DNA from: DATJPR01 sp963843525
GTDB taxonomy: Bacteria; Bacteroidota; Ignavibacteria; UBA10030; UBA6906
Direction of reading: 5' to 3'
Assembly (NCBI GenBank): GCA_963843525.1
Contig: CAWJKM010000004.1
Span: forward strand, 248,001-312,000
Length of the DNA: 64,000 nucleotides
Under the pieces are notes generated by a model. The model ran no database searches. It was not told the origin of the DNA and was given only the letters and a program-made list of their open reading frames with translations. Of this stretch, positions 26,521-35,146 are shown in pieces. A program made the translations under genes and the position numbers. Within the stretch, counting starts at the first letter, position 1. Every line of letters begins with the position of its first letter.

Positions 26521-27726
26521 TCAGTGCGCGGGACGATCGCCGGTCACTTCAAAGTGTCTCATCGCGAAGGCGATGAACTGTTCGGTATCATAATTCGTCA
26601 GTCCGTGTTCGCCCTTCCGCATATGATACCCGATGAAATCGCCGACAGGCGTTTCCAACGGCGGCATTTCGTTCACACCCAATCCTGCTTCTCCGTACAA
26701 CTCATACACAGGCTCCGCTGCCTTCGCTGCCAGGAATGTTCCGCGAGGATCACCCCAGAGATCGCCTTCGGCTGTCGAGAGATACACAGGTCTTGGTGCC
26801 ATCAAGGCAATGAGCATGTGCCAGTCGACCGATAGATCGTTCACGTGATCGTTGAACCTTTTGAAGTTGCCGTCGAACCAATGCGGGAATTGATCGTTGA
26901 TCTTCCTGACCGTTTCGCCGAAACCCCGGCGAACAATTGTTGCGCCGCCGCATCCGGATTCGCAGGAAAAGACCATGGCGAATCGACGATCCAGTGCACC
27001 GGCCCACATTGCAGCCTTGCCGAACCGCGAAAAACCGAGGAGACACACCTTCCGGGCATCGATTCCCGGGTCGGTCTCGATATAGTCCATCACTCTCCTT
27101 GCCGCCCAAGCCCATGCCGCGATGGTCCCCCATTCATCCTTTGCAGGCTCTTGCCGGTCGGGCGGATCGAAGAATTTCCTGATCCCCTTTGCGTATGCAT
27201 TGTCCTTATCGTCCGGTTCGATTTCTCGCGCGTCGTACGTCACGAGACCGAATCCTTTCCTGATCAAAAGCCGGGGGTCCGGCAGCCAGGTCGATACCAG
27301 GAACACCGGAACGGGCGTGGCGGTCTTCGGCAGAATGATGTTGATCTCCAGCTTGGGCCACGCGTTGTCCCCCGAGAAGTAGAGCGTAACCTTCTTTTCG
27401 ACAGCAGATCCATCCATCGCGAAAGTATCTACCTCCGTTGTTTCCCAGTGCATTTCTCCCGGACGGTCCACCGCTGCTTTCCCGTAGACATCGTTCTCAA
27501 ACATCCTCAGAATCTCCGGCCTGCGCAATTGATTCCATGCGGATGTATCCGTCACCCTCTTGCCATTCAGCGTGACGAGCGGATCAGGGAGCTTGTACTG
27601 CGGTACCCTCGACTCATCGTAGAGGCCGGCTGGATTGCCAGGGGGAAGCGGTTGATTCTGAGCGAGCATGATGGGAAAGGGGATGGTAGAAATGACGAGA
27701 GCGACGACGGAGAAGAGTCCCTTCAT
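26521..27726 (-). CDS. Secreted CE15 glucuronoyl esterase-like hydrolase
   Basis: A signal peptide (about residues 1-21, ending IMLAQ) precedes an alpha/beta-hydrolase of carbohydrate esterase family 15. The Ser nucleophile is Ser233 in GFSRFGKAA, the acid Glu256 in CESGCGG and the His His374 in GEHGLTNYD, giving the Ser-Glu-His triad of bacterial CE15. These enzymes split ester bonds between glucuronoyl side chains of xylan and lignin, or glucuronic acid methyl esters. The start at 27726 (MKGLF) is preferred over an upstream extension to 27855 that has no signal features. It lies 53 bases upstream of nothing else on its strand than the subunit 3 gene, so it may lead the same transcript. No second carbohydrate-binding module is visible. 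Confidence 0.88.
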   Translation of the reverse strand: MKGLFSVVALVISTIPFPIMLAQNQPLPPGNPAGLYDESRVPQYKLPDPLVTLNGKRVTDTSAWNQLRRPEILRMFENDVYGKAAVDRPGEMHWETTEVDTFAMDGSAVEKKVTLYFSGDNAWPKLEINIILPKTATPVPVFLVSTWLPDPRLLIRKGFGLVTYDAREIEPDDKDNAYAKGIRKFFDPPDRQEPAKDEWGTIAAWAWAARRVMDYIETDPGIDARKVCLLGFSRFGKAAMWAGALDRRFAMVFSCESGCGGATIVRRGFGETVRKINDQFPHWFDGNFKRFNDHVNDLSVDWHMLIALMAPRPVYLSTAEGDLWGDPRGTFLAAKAAEPVYELYGEAGLGVNEMPPLETPVGDFIGYHMRKGEHGLTNYDTEQFIAFAMRHFEVTGDRPAH

Positions 27727-27970
27727 TTTCACAGCCTCATGGTGAATTTCAGGAACGCATTCCTCCGCAGGAGCAGTGCAGAAAATGCTAAGATGAGTTA
27801 CGGCTCGATGGAAAGATGGTCCGGCACAATACCCTTGCCGGCCGTGAGCCCTCACTGGATGTGCGTTTCAGGCGATTCTTTCCGTGAAGTCTTAATAAGA
27901 TGATGCGGAATATTTTCAAAATCAACTCATTACGGTGCGGTTTGAAGCGAACAAGAATCTTTTCCGGTGA

Positions 27971-28543
27971 AGCTGTGGTTTAACTCCTTTCGTCAAAGGG
28001 GGAGAAGGCGTTTGGAATCCCTCCTTCGAGATCTTTGAGAGTCATGTGTTGTTTGCAGGAAAGGATCCCGTGGCTACCGACAGTATTGGCGCCTTCCTCA
28101 TGGGACTCGATTGCGAAGCTCCAACCCTGCCGTTGCCGGACGGAGGGACGTGCGATAACTATCTCCACCTGCTTCATCAGAATGGCATGGGGACAAACCA
28201 ACTGAACGAAATCGAAGTCCTCGGAGACGGAGCAGGATTGATCACGTCCGTCCCGCCCGACCGCGCCATACGGCAGCCCGGCGGTTTTCAATTGTCACCG
28301 AATTTTCCGAACCCGTTCAATCCATCGACAAGAATCATCTTCTTTGTGCCGACGGCGGAAACGGTGAGCGTGAAGGTGTATTCCATTACGGGGCAGGAAA
28401 TTGAAACCCTTGTGGAGGGTGCTGTTCCTGCCGGGAAGCATGACTTGAATTGGGACGCCACAGGCCTAGCAAGCGGCGTATATCTCTGTCGAATGCAGGC
28501 GGGCGAATTTTCCGAAACAATAAGAATGGTGTATCAGAAGTAG
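27971..28543 (+). pseudogene. 5'-truncated DUF362 protein with T9SS sorting domain
   Basis: The frame is open only from 27971, after a TGA. From there it reads like the end of a DUF362 (iron-sulphur associated) domain: GLTPFVKGGEGVWNPSFEIF, LFAGKDPVATDSIGAFLMGLD, then NQLNEIEVLGDG. A T9SS type A sorting domain follows (FQLSPNFPNPFNPSTRI, VYSITGQEIETLVEG, SGVYLCRMQAGEF). The N-terminal two thirds, including any signal peptide, are missing; no start with a binding site exists. A GTG at 28046 could be read as a start but would cut the domain. It is probably a deletion relic; intact relatives are secreted proteins of unknown role. Confidence 0.72.
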
Positions 28544-28628
28544 GTGCGCCTGCGTCATTTTGCAGCTTCCTCTGGATCCTTCCAACCCTGGCGTCGACAT
28601 CCCGAGGTAACAGAACGGGACGTCAGCC

Positions 28629-30476
28629 TTATTTCACCGTCTCTCCCGTCTCATCATACAGAAGTCGTAGCCCCCAATCAGAGGAATCCGGCAGATCGGG
28701 TAGTTCGATGATGCCGATCTTGTTTGCCATAACCTTGCCATTCCCGGCATCCTGCCAGATCCCGGTACGGGGATTGAACCATTGTGCGTTGTACACACTA
28801 TTGAGCCGCGCGCCGCGAATCTGAGATTTCGGACAGCCCCTTTCGAAGTACGCAAGGAAGATTTTCTTGTCGTCGGTGCGGGCACAGTAAGCCCAGCCTT
28901 CGTAGCCGAGGGTGATCTGTGTTTTGTCGGGCGATACCAAATCAGCGATTGGCACAAGATCCTGATACCGCGGGCCGATGGAGAACGCGAACGTCCGAAG
29001 GTATTGCATCTGGGCTCCGGATCGCCATTGAAAAGCCTCCCACATATGCACTGGTGCTGTGGGCTCAATGTCAGCCCCCCAGATGCCTTCTGCGCCGTAA
29101 ACGTGGCCGGCAAGTCCACCGGAGAGAAAGCTGCCATAAATCCCGGAGCGGACAAATGCATCGTCGAGCTCAGTACCCCCCTTCGCACCCCGTGTATAGT
29201 TCGCCGCCCCCGGGCCGCGGGCGTCCCGGTATCCCGCATAGTACGGCTCGCCATTGAGTGCCGGCTTAGGGTCTTTGAGATTGAAGATCTCCGTCAGGTA
29301 CCAGTAGTTGTTATGTTCGCGCATATTGCCGATCTGGTGGAGGGTGACCCATGAACTGTCTCCCCAGTTTTCGAGTGTCGACGGATTCGCGTTGGCGGAG
29401 AGCAACGTGCCGAACGGGGGAGGGCCGAATTTCTTTTCGACGAAGTGGATCGCGGCCGTGTAGTCGCCGGGGCTTACCGTCTCGTCGATAATATCGAGGT
29501 GGATCGGGCTGAGGACGGTATTATTGGCCTGGTAGCGGGAAAAGATATACTGGATGAACCTCGCGTATGAATCGGGCCAGCCGTAGTATTTGTACCAGCA
29601 GAGACCCGCGTCGCGCCGCGAAACCTCGATCATGGGGATGAAACCGTTCGCGTTGAGGTAGTCGATCTTCCTGTCGAGATACTTGAAATATTCCGGATTG
29701 ACCCGGTCCATGTCGGGGAATACATTTTCGTATCCGGGGACCTTGCCCGGGAAGAAGAATGGCCGTCCGCCTTCGTTATCCATGTTCTTGGCACTGCCCG
29801 TGCCGAATTCGACCCAGGCAGAGCGGACGGTCGTATGCGCCGAATCGTCCATGATGAGGTGCCAGGGCTTCCCGTCGGTCATCCAGTTGGGGAAAGCGGC
29901 GATAACATTGAGCCAGTTATACCCTTGAGCTTTTCGATAGCGAACGTAGTCCTTGAATCCCGCTGTCGGCCCTATCGGGCGCGCTATGGTGTCGTCGTAC
30001 CATCGAAAGCGGTTGCTGCCGAGGGAATACCACGTATCGCCGATGGCGAGAAACGGCGTGCCGTCGTCGTACTCCAGTGCATGGTTGTTTGCCGTTGAAC
30101 GAAGGAATCCACGCCGCAATGGATTCTCGTTTTTCTCCGCTTCGGTCCACGCCACGGCGGCGAATGAACCGGTCTTCCCTGTCAATCCCCTGTCATCCGG
30201 ATTCGACCCGCTTTTCCAGGACCAGGTACCGGGCTGAGTCGCAACAATGCGGACATGAAACGTTTGACCGCCGTCCCAGAATCCGTAGACACGCTTGCTA
30301 AATCCGGGCCCGGTGAGATCCACCCAGATAATGACATCCGTGTACGGGTTCTTGTAGGAATTGGCGGCGGTGAAGGTGAGTTCCTGTTTCTCCCATACGT
30401 GGATGGGATTCGCGCCGGCCAATACTTGAGAAATCGGAAGCAGGAAGACGAACAGCAATCGTTTCAGGGAATACAT
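28629..30476 (-). CDS. Secreted apiosidase-like glycosidase (DUF5060-DUF4038)
   Basis: Signal peptide (MYSLKRLLFVFLLPISQVLAG), an N-terminal Ig-like DUF5060 domain (about 25-110), a DUF4038 / GH140-type TIM barrel (about 120-500) and a C-terminal small beta domain of the putative collagen-binding type. Barrel landmarks are FLAIGDTWYSLG, YNWLNVIAAFPNW, FIPMIEVSRRD, PIHLDIIDETVSP and WYLTEIFNL. Candidate catalytic acids are the Asp in IIDET and the Glu in YLTEIF. GH140 releases apiose from rhamnogalacturonan II; other members act on different side chains. The start at 30476 has aggaga about ten bases upstream; an extension to 30584 has none. A TTATATTGAGA motif lies about 185 bases upstream. 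Confidence 0.83.
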   Translation of the reverse strand: MYSLKRLLFVFLLPISQVLAGANPIHVWEKQELTFTAANSYKNPYTDVIIWVDLTGPGFSKRVYGFWDGGQTFHVRIVATQPGTWSWKSGSNPDDRGLTGKTGSFAAVAWTEAEKNENPLRRGFLRSTANNHALEYDDGTPFLAIGDTWYSLGSNRFRWYDDTIARPIGPTAGFKDYVRYRKAQGYNWLNVIAAFPNWMTDGKPWHLIMDDSAHTTVRSAWVEFGTGSAKNMDNEGGRPFFFPGKVPGYENVFPDMDRVNPEYFKYLDRKIDYLNANGFIPMIEVSRRDAGLCWYKYYGWPDSYARFIQYIFSRYQANNTVLSPIHLDIIDETVSPGDYTAAIHFVEKKFGPPPFGTLLSANANPSTLENWGDSSWVTLHQIGNMREHNNYWYLTEIFNLKDPKPALNGEPYYAGYRDARGPGAANYTRGAKGGTELDDAFVRSGIYGSFLSGGLAGHVYGAEGIWGADIEPTAPVHMWEAFQWRSGAQMQYLRTFAFSIGPRYQDLVPIADLVSPDKTQITLGYEGWAYCARTDDKKIFLAYFERGCPKSQIRGARLNSVYNAQWFNPRTGIWQDAGNGKVMANKIGIIELPDLPDSSDWGLRLLYDETGETVK

Positions 30477-30660
30477 TTCGCATTCTCCTCTAGAAGATGC
30501 TCTATACTTGTTCTCTCCGTCTCGATGCGTGCAATGGCATCGAGGAAAAGGGGCGTGATGAAACGCGCAGCCTGGACGAGACACGAAGACGTTGTGTCTT
30601 GTTGGGAGTCATAGCGGGAGCTCGTGACCGGCTGTCAGCTGACGGTTCTGATTCCTGATC

Positions 30661-30675
30661 TCTCAATATAAGAGA
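30661..30675 (-). promoter_or_regulatory. TCTCTTATATTGAGA motif, possible promoter core
   Basis: Read on the minus strand, the identical 15 bases occur upstream of the peptidase gene at 54364-54378. The core TTATATT resembles a -10 box, with TCTC/GAGA arms forming a small inverted repeat. No clear -35 box stands at the right distance here. Confidence 0.3.
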
Positions 30676-30932
30676 TCAATGTGACGATTCCACAGGAGGG
30701 AAAACTATTTCATAGCAGCAGTCCAATTTTCTTCTTCGATGCATGTGCTACTCCGGACAGTTCCACGAGTGGGCTCCGGAGCCGGAAGAGATTCCAGCGT
30801 CGCCATTTCCGCGAACTCAAAGTAGCCGGCGGACCAAAGGGTTGTGGAGTAGGCACTATGTGAAGAGCTGAGCGCAAGCCGGTGTGCAGGAAAGCGTGGG
30901 GGAAGGACGGCGCTTGCGAAATCGCTCATAGG

Positions 30933-30981
30933 TTGAAACTGTTGCGAGAACTTCGTATTTTCATGCTGTATCGTCGGTACA
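30933..30981 (+). repeat. 49-bp duplicated sequence, copy B (promoter-like, upstream of hisS)
   Basis: It matches 6118-6166 at 41 of 49 bases. It contains TTGAAA, 17 bases, then TATTTT, and lies 113 bases before the hisS start on the same strand, so it may be the hisS promoter. Identity continues about 16 bases past the -10 box, more than a bare promoter needs. Confidence 0.5.
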
Positions 30982-31094
30982 GGAAGGCGAACCGGCCTGT
31001 GCAACGGCTGGGACGGAGAAATAGCCTCGAACCGCGCCGGCCTATCCTCCCATGTCCCTCCTTGCTTTCTCCATTATCATCGGAAATTCCCCGC

Positions 31095-32531
31095 ATGCCT
31101 GAAGAACGAATCGTAGAACCGCGACTCCTTCGCGGCTTCCGTGATTACCTCCCCGGACAGATGAATGCGCGACAGCGCATCATCGCCACCATCCGGTCCG
31201 TCTACGAACGATACGGCTTTCAACCGCTCGATACCCCCGCCCTTGAGTTCCGCGAAACGCTCATGGGCTACGGCGAAGAGAATACCAAGCAGATTTTCGA
31301 ATTTCAGAACCCGGAAGAAGAAGAAGTCGCCCTGCGGTTCGACCTGACTGTCCCGCTTGCGCGGGTCGTTGCGCAGTACACAGATCTCCCGCTCCCATTC
31401 CGCCGCTATCAGGTAGGACCTGTCTGGCGCGCCGATAAACCCGACCCGGGTCGATACCGCGAGTTCACACAGTTCGATATCGATGCGGTGGGAGTGACAT
31501 CGCTTGCGGCCGATGTCGAAATTCTCACCGCCATGCACGATACATTTGTCGCTCTCGGTGTCGACCGGTTCAGAATCCGGTTCTCCGATCGTAAGGTCCT
31601 GAACAGCCTGCTCGACTTTGCCGGAATCGGCCGGGGAATGGCCCATGGCGTCTTTCGAGTGCTCGACAAGCTCGAGAAGATTGGGATGGAAGGAGTGACC
31701 GCAGAGCTGACAGCGGGCCGACGCGATGCCTCCGGCGACAAGATTCCGGGACTCGGCCTTGATTCGAAGCAGGTGGATCGAATCAGTCAATTCGTCGCGC
31801 TCCCGAAAGGGACGCGGAAGGAGGTCCTCGCAGGACTGGCAGGCCTCTTCGGGAATGTTGCTTCTGCAGAAGAGGCGGTCGGCGAGCTGACCTTCCTGAA
31901 TACAACGCTCGACACCCTCCAGATCTCCGATCAGCGGGTTGCTCTGGATCTCAGCATCGCCCGGGGACTCGATTATTATACCGGCCCCGTCTTCGAAGCC
32001 ATTCTGCCCGATGCACCCGAGTTCGGATCGGTGTTTGGCGGTGGACGGTACGATGGGCTTGTGGAACGCTTCCTGGGAAGAAAAATCCCCGCAGTCGGCG
32101 GTTCGATCGGTGTCGATCGATTACTCGCGGCATTGGTCAAACTCGGCAGGCTGGCCGAGGACCCGGCCACGGCGAAGGTCCTGGTGACGGTGATGGACCG
32201 CGACCGGATGCCTGAATACCTTGCGATTGCCCGGGAGATCCGCGCCGCCGGGATCAACGCCGAAGTGTACGTCGGTGAGGACAAATCGCTCAGGAAACAG
32301 CTCCAGTACGCTGATCGCCTGAGAATCCCGGTCGGCATCATCGTGGGCGGAGATGAATTTTCCCAGGGCACCGTGACAATCAAAAACCTCAGGCTCGGTG
32401 GGCAACTCCAGGAAAAGAAAAGTGCTGTCGCCGGGGTCGAAAGGGAGGAATGGCTGCAGCGCTCGCGGAGTGTTCAACAGACCTTCCCGCGTGGAAGGAT
32501 GATGGAGGAGATCAAGGCCATGTTAGCCTGA
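31095..32531 (+). CDS. hisS: Histidyl-tRNA synthetase
   Basis: Class II synthetase charging tRNA-His. The order of motifs is standard: PRLLRGFRDYLPGQM at the start, motif 1, motif 2 region with YRADKPDPGRYREFTQFD-type sequence (WRADKPDPGRYREF), the histidine-specific LDLSIARGLDYYTGPVFE in part, and motif 3 with SIGVDRLL. A C-terminal anticodon-binding domain (about 385-478) begins KVLVTVMDRD. At 478 aa it is somewhat longer than the 420 or so of E. coli. The ATG at 31095 fits the family N-terminus; the upstream open frame to 30882 has promoter-like rather than protein features. It is followed 78 bases later by hutH. Confidence 0.96.
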   Translation: MPEERIVEPRLLRGFRDYLPGQMNARQRIIATIRSVYERYGFQPLDTPALEFRETLMGYGEENTKQIFEFQNPEEEEVALRFDLTVPLARVVAQYTDLPLPFRRYQVGPVWRADKPDPGRYREFTQFDIDAVGVTSLAADVEILTAMHDTFVALGVDRFRIRFSDRKVLNSLLDFAGIGRGMAHGVFRVLDKLEKIGMEGVTAELTAGRRDASGDKIPGLGLDSKQVDRISQFVALPKGTRKEVLAGLAGLFGNVASAEEAVGELTFLNTTLDTLQISDQRVALDLSIARGLDYYTGPVFEAILPDAPEFGSVFGGGRYDGLVERFLGRKIPAVGGSIGVDRLLAALVKLGRLAEDPATAKVLVTVMDRDRMPEYLAIAREIRAAGINAEVYVGEDKSLRKQLQYADRLRIPVGIIVGGDEFSQGTVTIKNLRLGGQLQEKKSAVAGVEREEWLQRSRSVQQTFPRGRMMEEIKAMLA

Positions 32532-32609
32532 AAAACGAGGGATTGCCATCGCCTACGAGAAGCGGAGAAGTCCCTTGTTTCGTTTTTCTGCCCATGGAAA
32601 GGAAAGTGC

Positions 32610-34133
32610 ATGCCTATAACGATTGACGGTTCCTCTCTCACCCTTGAAAAGCTTGAAGCAGTGGCGCGCCACGGGGAACAGGTCTCGATTCACCCGACGG
32701 CATTGCAGCGCATCCGCGCATGCCGCCAAATGCTTGAGGAAAAGATCCAGGCCCACGAGATCATGTACGGGACGAATACGGGGATCGGTGAGTTTTCGGA
32801 AGTTGTGCTGACCGATGAACAGGTGAAGGACTTCCAGCGGTATCTCATTTATAACCATGCCGCGGGCATCGGGGAGCCGTTCCCGGTGGAGGTTGTCCGG
32901 GCGGCGATCGTCGGGAGGCTCAACGTCCACGCCCACGGGAATTCCGGTTGCAGGCCGGAGATCACACTGACTCTCGCGGAAATGCTGAACAGGGGAGTGA
33001 CCCCCGTCGTCTGTCGGAAAGGATCTGTCGGTGCCAGTGGCGACCTCGCCCCGATGGCGCAGATCGCGCTGCTCCTTATGGGCGAAGGGGAGGCCTTCTT
33101 CCAGGGAACCCGGATGCCGGGCCGTACGGCGATGGAAAAAGCAGGGATCCCCATCCCCGGTTTGATGGCACGCGACGGTCTTGCGACGATCAACGGGTCA
33201 AATGTACTTACCGCAATGAGCGGGCTTCAACTCCTCGAGGTCGATCGATGGCTCCGTCAGGCGGAGATCGCTGCGTCGATGTCTCTGGAGGCGCTTGTCG
33301 CAAACCTTAAGCCGTACGACATCCGTATTCATCAACTCCGCGGCTTCCCGGGCGCGATGCGGAGCGCCCGCGCGATCATGAAATGCATCGATGGAAGCGA
33401 TCTGCAAACCGGGAAGATAAAAACGAAGGTTCAGGATGCCTATTCGATGCGGTCGACACCGCAGGTCATCGGCGCGGCGCATGATGCGATTTCCTACGCG
33501 CGCAAGCAGGTTGAGACCGAACTCAACGGTGTCGGTGACAATCCGATTTTCCTCCCGGAGGAGCGGCTCACGCTGACAGGAGCAAACTTCCAGGGTACCC
33601 CGGTTGCGCTTCCCATGGACATGGTCGGAGCGGCGGTGACCATGGTGTGCGTGCTCTCGGAACGCAGGCTGAACCGGCTTACCAATCCGGCGCTGAGCGT
33701 CGGACTGCCCGCATTCCTCACGAAAGGAGCCGGGCTCTTCTCCGGGTTGATGCTCAGCCAGTATACAGCGGACATGCTCATTGTTGAACAGCGCATCCTT
33801 TCCGCGCCGGCGTCGATCCAATCGATTCCGGCTGCCGCGGACCAGGAAGATTTCGTCTCCATGGGAATGAATACCGCATTGAAAAACGACCAGATCATCG
33901 ACAACGCAGCGGGGGTTCTCGGTATCGAATTCATGGCGGCCGCGCAGGCCCTGGATTTCCGCTCCTTCCAGCAGGGGAAAGGTGTTACGGCGGCAAGGGC
34001 TGTCATCAGAAAATATGTCGCGCATCTTGAAGAGGACCGGCCCCTGTACACGGATCACAATGCTATGAAGGAACTTGTGCGACGGGGGGAAATTCTCGAA
34101 GTTGTGGAAGCCACCGTCGGTTCACTGAAATAG
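32610..34133 (+). CDS. hutH: Histidine ammonia-lyase (MIO family)
   Basis: The Ala-Ser-Gly triad that cyclises to the MIO cofactor is seen in GSVGASGDLAPMA, with the catalytic Tyr in YGTNTGIG (about residue 53). It deaminates histidine to urocanate. Selectivity positions favour histidine: YNHAAGIG keeps the His found in true HutH, and QEDFVSMG keeps the Glu typical of histidine lyases, although neighbouring residues differ from classical HutH. Length (507 aa) is normal. No hutU, hutI or hutG lies in the window, and the gene sits directly behind hisS, an uncommon pairing. An aromatic amino acid lyase or aminomutase remains possible. The gene has aaaggaaag before its ATG. Confidence 0.88.
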   Translation: MPITIDGSSLTLEKLEAVARHGEQVSIHPTALQRIRACRQMLEEKIQAHEIMYGTNTGIGEFSEVVLTDEQVKDFQRYLIYNHAAGIGEPFPVEVVRAAIVGRLNVHAHGNSGCRPEITLTLAEMLNRGVTPVVCRKGSVGASGDLAPMAQIALLLMGEGEAFFQGTRMPGRTAMEKAGIPIPGLMARDGLATINGSNVLTAMSGLQLLEVDRWLRQAEIAASMSLEALVANLKPYDIRIHQLRGFPGAMRSARAIMKCIDGSDLQTGKIKTKVQDAYSMRSTPQVIGAAHDAISYARKQVETELNGVGDNPIFLPEERLTLTGANFQGTPVALPMDMVGAAVTMVCVLSERRLNRLTNPALSVGLPAFLTKGAGLFSGLMLSQYTADMLIVEQRILSAPASIQSIPAAADQEDFVSMGMNTALKNDQIIDNAAGVLGIEFMAAAQALDFRSFQQGKGVTAARAVIRKYVAHLEEDRPLYTDHNAMKELVRRGEILEVVEATVGSLK

Positions 34134-34149
34134 GATCACTCAATTTCCT

Positions 34150-34491
34150 ATGAGCATCTTTTCGTCGGGAAAAGACAAAATGCTGGCGCTCTTTCTCCGC
34201 CAGCGTTTGAATGAGGTTCTCCAGGAGGTGGGGTCGGTGGAGACTCTTCTGATCGACACCACGGAACACACGATTCAGGTAATCCTCCAGCTGGAAGGCG
34301 AAAGCGATTCTCTCAGGTGCGACGTCAAGAGCTACAAGATTCTGGCGGAGGGCGAAAAACGATATCTTCTTCTCGGCGAGACGACGGCGTCGAAACAGTG
34401 GATCGAGATCCTTGTGAGAAAGTTCCTTGTGGGCAAGCGAATCAATCTTCCGGCGGAATACGGCGAGCTGGTGGAACGGTTGCTGGGTTGA
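34150..34491 (+). CDS. Conserved-looking small protein of unknown function
   Basis: 113 residues, soluble, no signal peptide or membrane segment. It starts 16 bases after hutH, so it is probably cotranscribed. The pattern is one N-terminal helix (KMLALFLRQRLNEVLQEVG), a four-strand beta region (TLLIDTTEHTIQVILQLEGE, LRCDVKSYKIL, KRYLLLGETT) and two C-terminal helices. I recognise no family. The alternating hydrophobic strands and the RINLP turn suggest a compact alpha/beta fold. Confidence 0.7.
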   Translation: MSIFSSGKDKMLALFLRQRLNEVLQEVGSVETLLIDTTEHTIQVILQLEGESDSLRCDVKSYKILAEGEKRYLLLGETTASKQWIEILVRKFLVGKRINLPAEYGELVERLLG

Positions 34492-34554
34492 GTCCCGGGG
34501 GGCGGAATTCTCGCCGGGAACCTGGTGTTGGAGAAGGGAAGAAGGAGAATTGCC

Positions 34555-35121
34555 ATGGGATTCGTGATTCTGGCATTACTCGGCCTGGGGGCCAAGAGTG
34601 GAGGTCCAATGAACGAGAGGGCAGAAGCAACGTTTGGGGCCGGATGTTTCTGGTGCGTTGAAGCGGTATTCGAACAGGTGGAAGGCGTGATTTCGGTGGA
34701 GGCGGGATATGCAGGAGGGACAGTTCCCCATCCCAGCTACGAACAGGTGTGCACGGGAGAAACCGGTCACGCAGAAGTGATACGTATCGTCTTCGATCCG
34801 GCCAAAGTGAGCTATGAACACCTGCTCGAAGTCTTCTGGGCGGCGCATGACCCGACGACACTCAACAGGCAGGGAGCGGACCACGGAACACAATACCGGT
34901 CGGTGATCTTCTATCACGACGATGCCCAGCGGGTGACGGCCGAAAAGTCCAGGGCTGCGGCACAGAAGGACTTCTCCGATCCCATCGTCACTTCCATCGA
35001 ACCATTGAAGAATTATTACAGGGCGGAGAACTATCATCAGGACTACTTCAAGAACAATCCGAACGCCCCCTACTGTGTTTTTGTGATTTCCCCGAAGTTG
35101 AAAAAGCTGCACATCAAGTAG
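34555..35121 (+). CDS. msrA: Peptide methionine sulfoxide reductase MsrA
   Basis: The catalytic motif GCFWC (first Cys about residue 31) with ATFGAG before it, then the family segments VEAGYAGGT, YEQVCTGETGHAE, FWAAHDPTTLNRQGAD and YRSVIFY. It reduces methionine-S-sulfoxide in proteins and free methionine. The start at 34555 follows aaggaga and gives a short hydrophobic leader (MGFVILALLGLGA), which could export the protein. The ATG at 34609 would give a cytoplasmic form. The C-terminus contains a Cys in APYCVFVISPK that could resolve the disulfide. Confidence 0.95.
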   Translation: MGFVILALLGLGAKSGGPMNERAEATFGAGCFWCVEAVFEQVEGVISVEAGYAGGTVPHPSYEQVCTGETGHAEVIRIVFDPAKVSYEHLLEVFWAAHDPTTLNRQGADHGTQYRSVIFYHDDAQRVTAEKSRAAAQKDFSDPIVTSIEPLKNYYRAENYHQDYFKNNPNAPYCVFVISPKLKKLHIK

Positions 35122-35146
35122 CTCTTCATGCTGCACGGACGAGGAT

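Larger units (their letters stand above)
30477..31094. other. 618-base divergent intergenic region
   Basis: It separates the minus-strand glycosidase from hisS. It contains the 15-bp motif at 30661-30675 and copy B of the 49-bp repeat (30933-30981). Open frames here are N-terminal extensions of hisS or short shadows with no recognisable content. Confidence 0.5.

Noticed and set aside
26845..27903. Plus-strand frame of 352 codons
   Set aside because: It is antisense to the CE15 gene, which has a full catalytic triad.
30882..31094. N-terminal extension of HisS
   Set aside because: It covers the promoter-like 49-bp repeat, and the family N-terminus begins at 31095.
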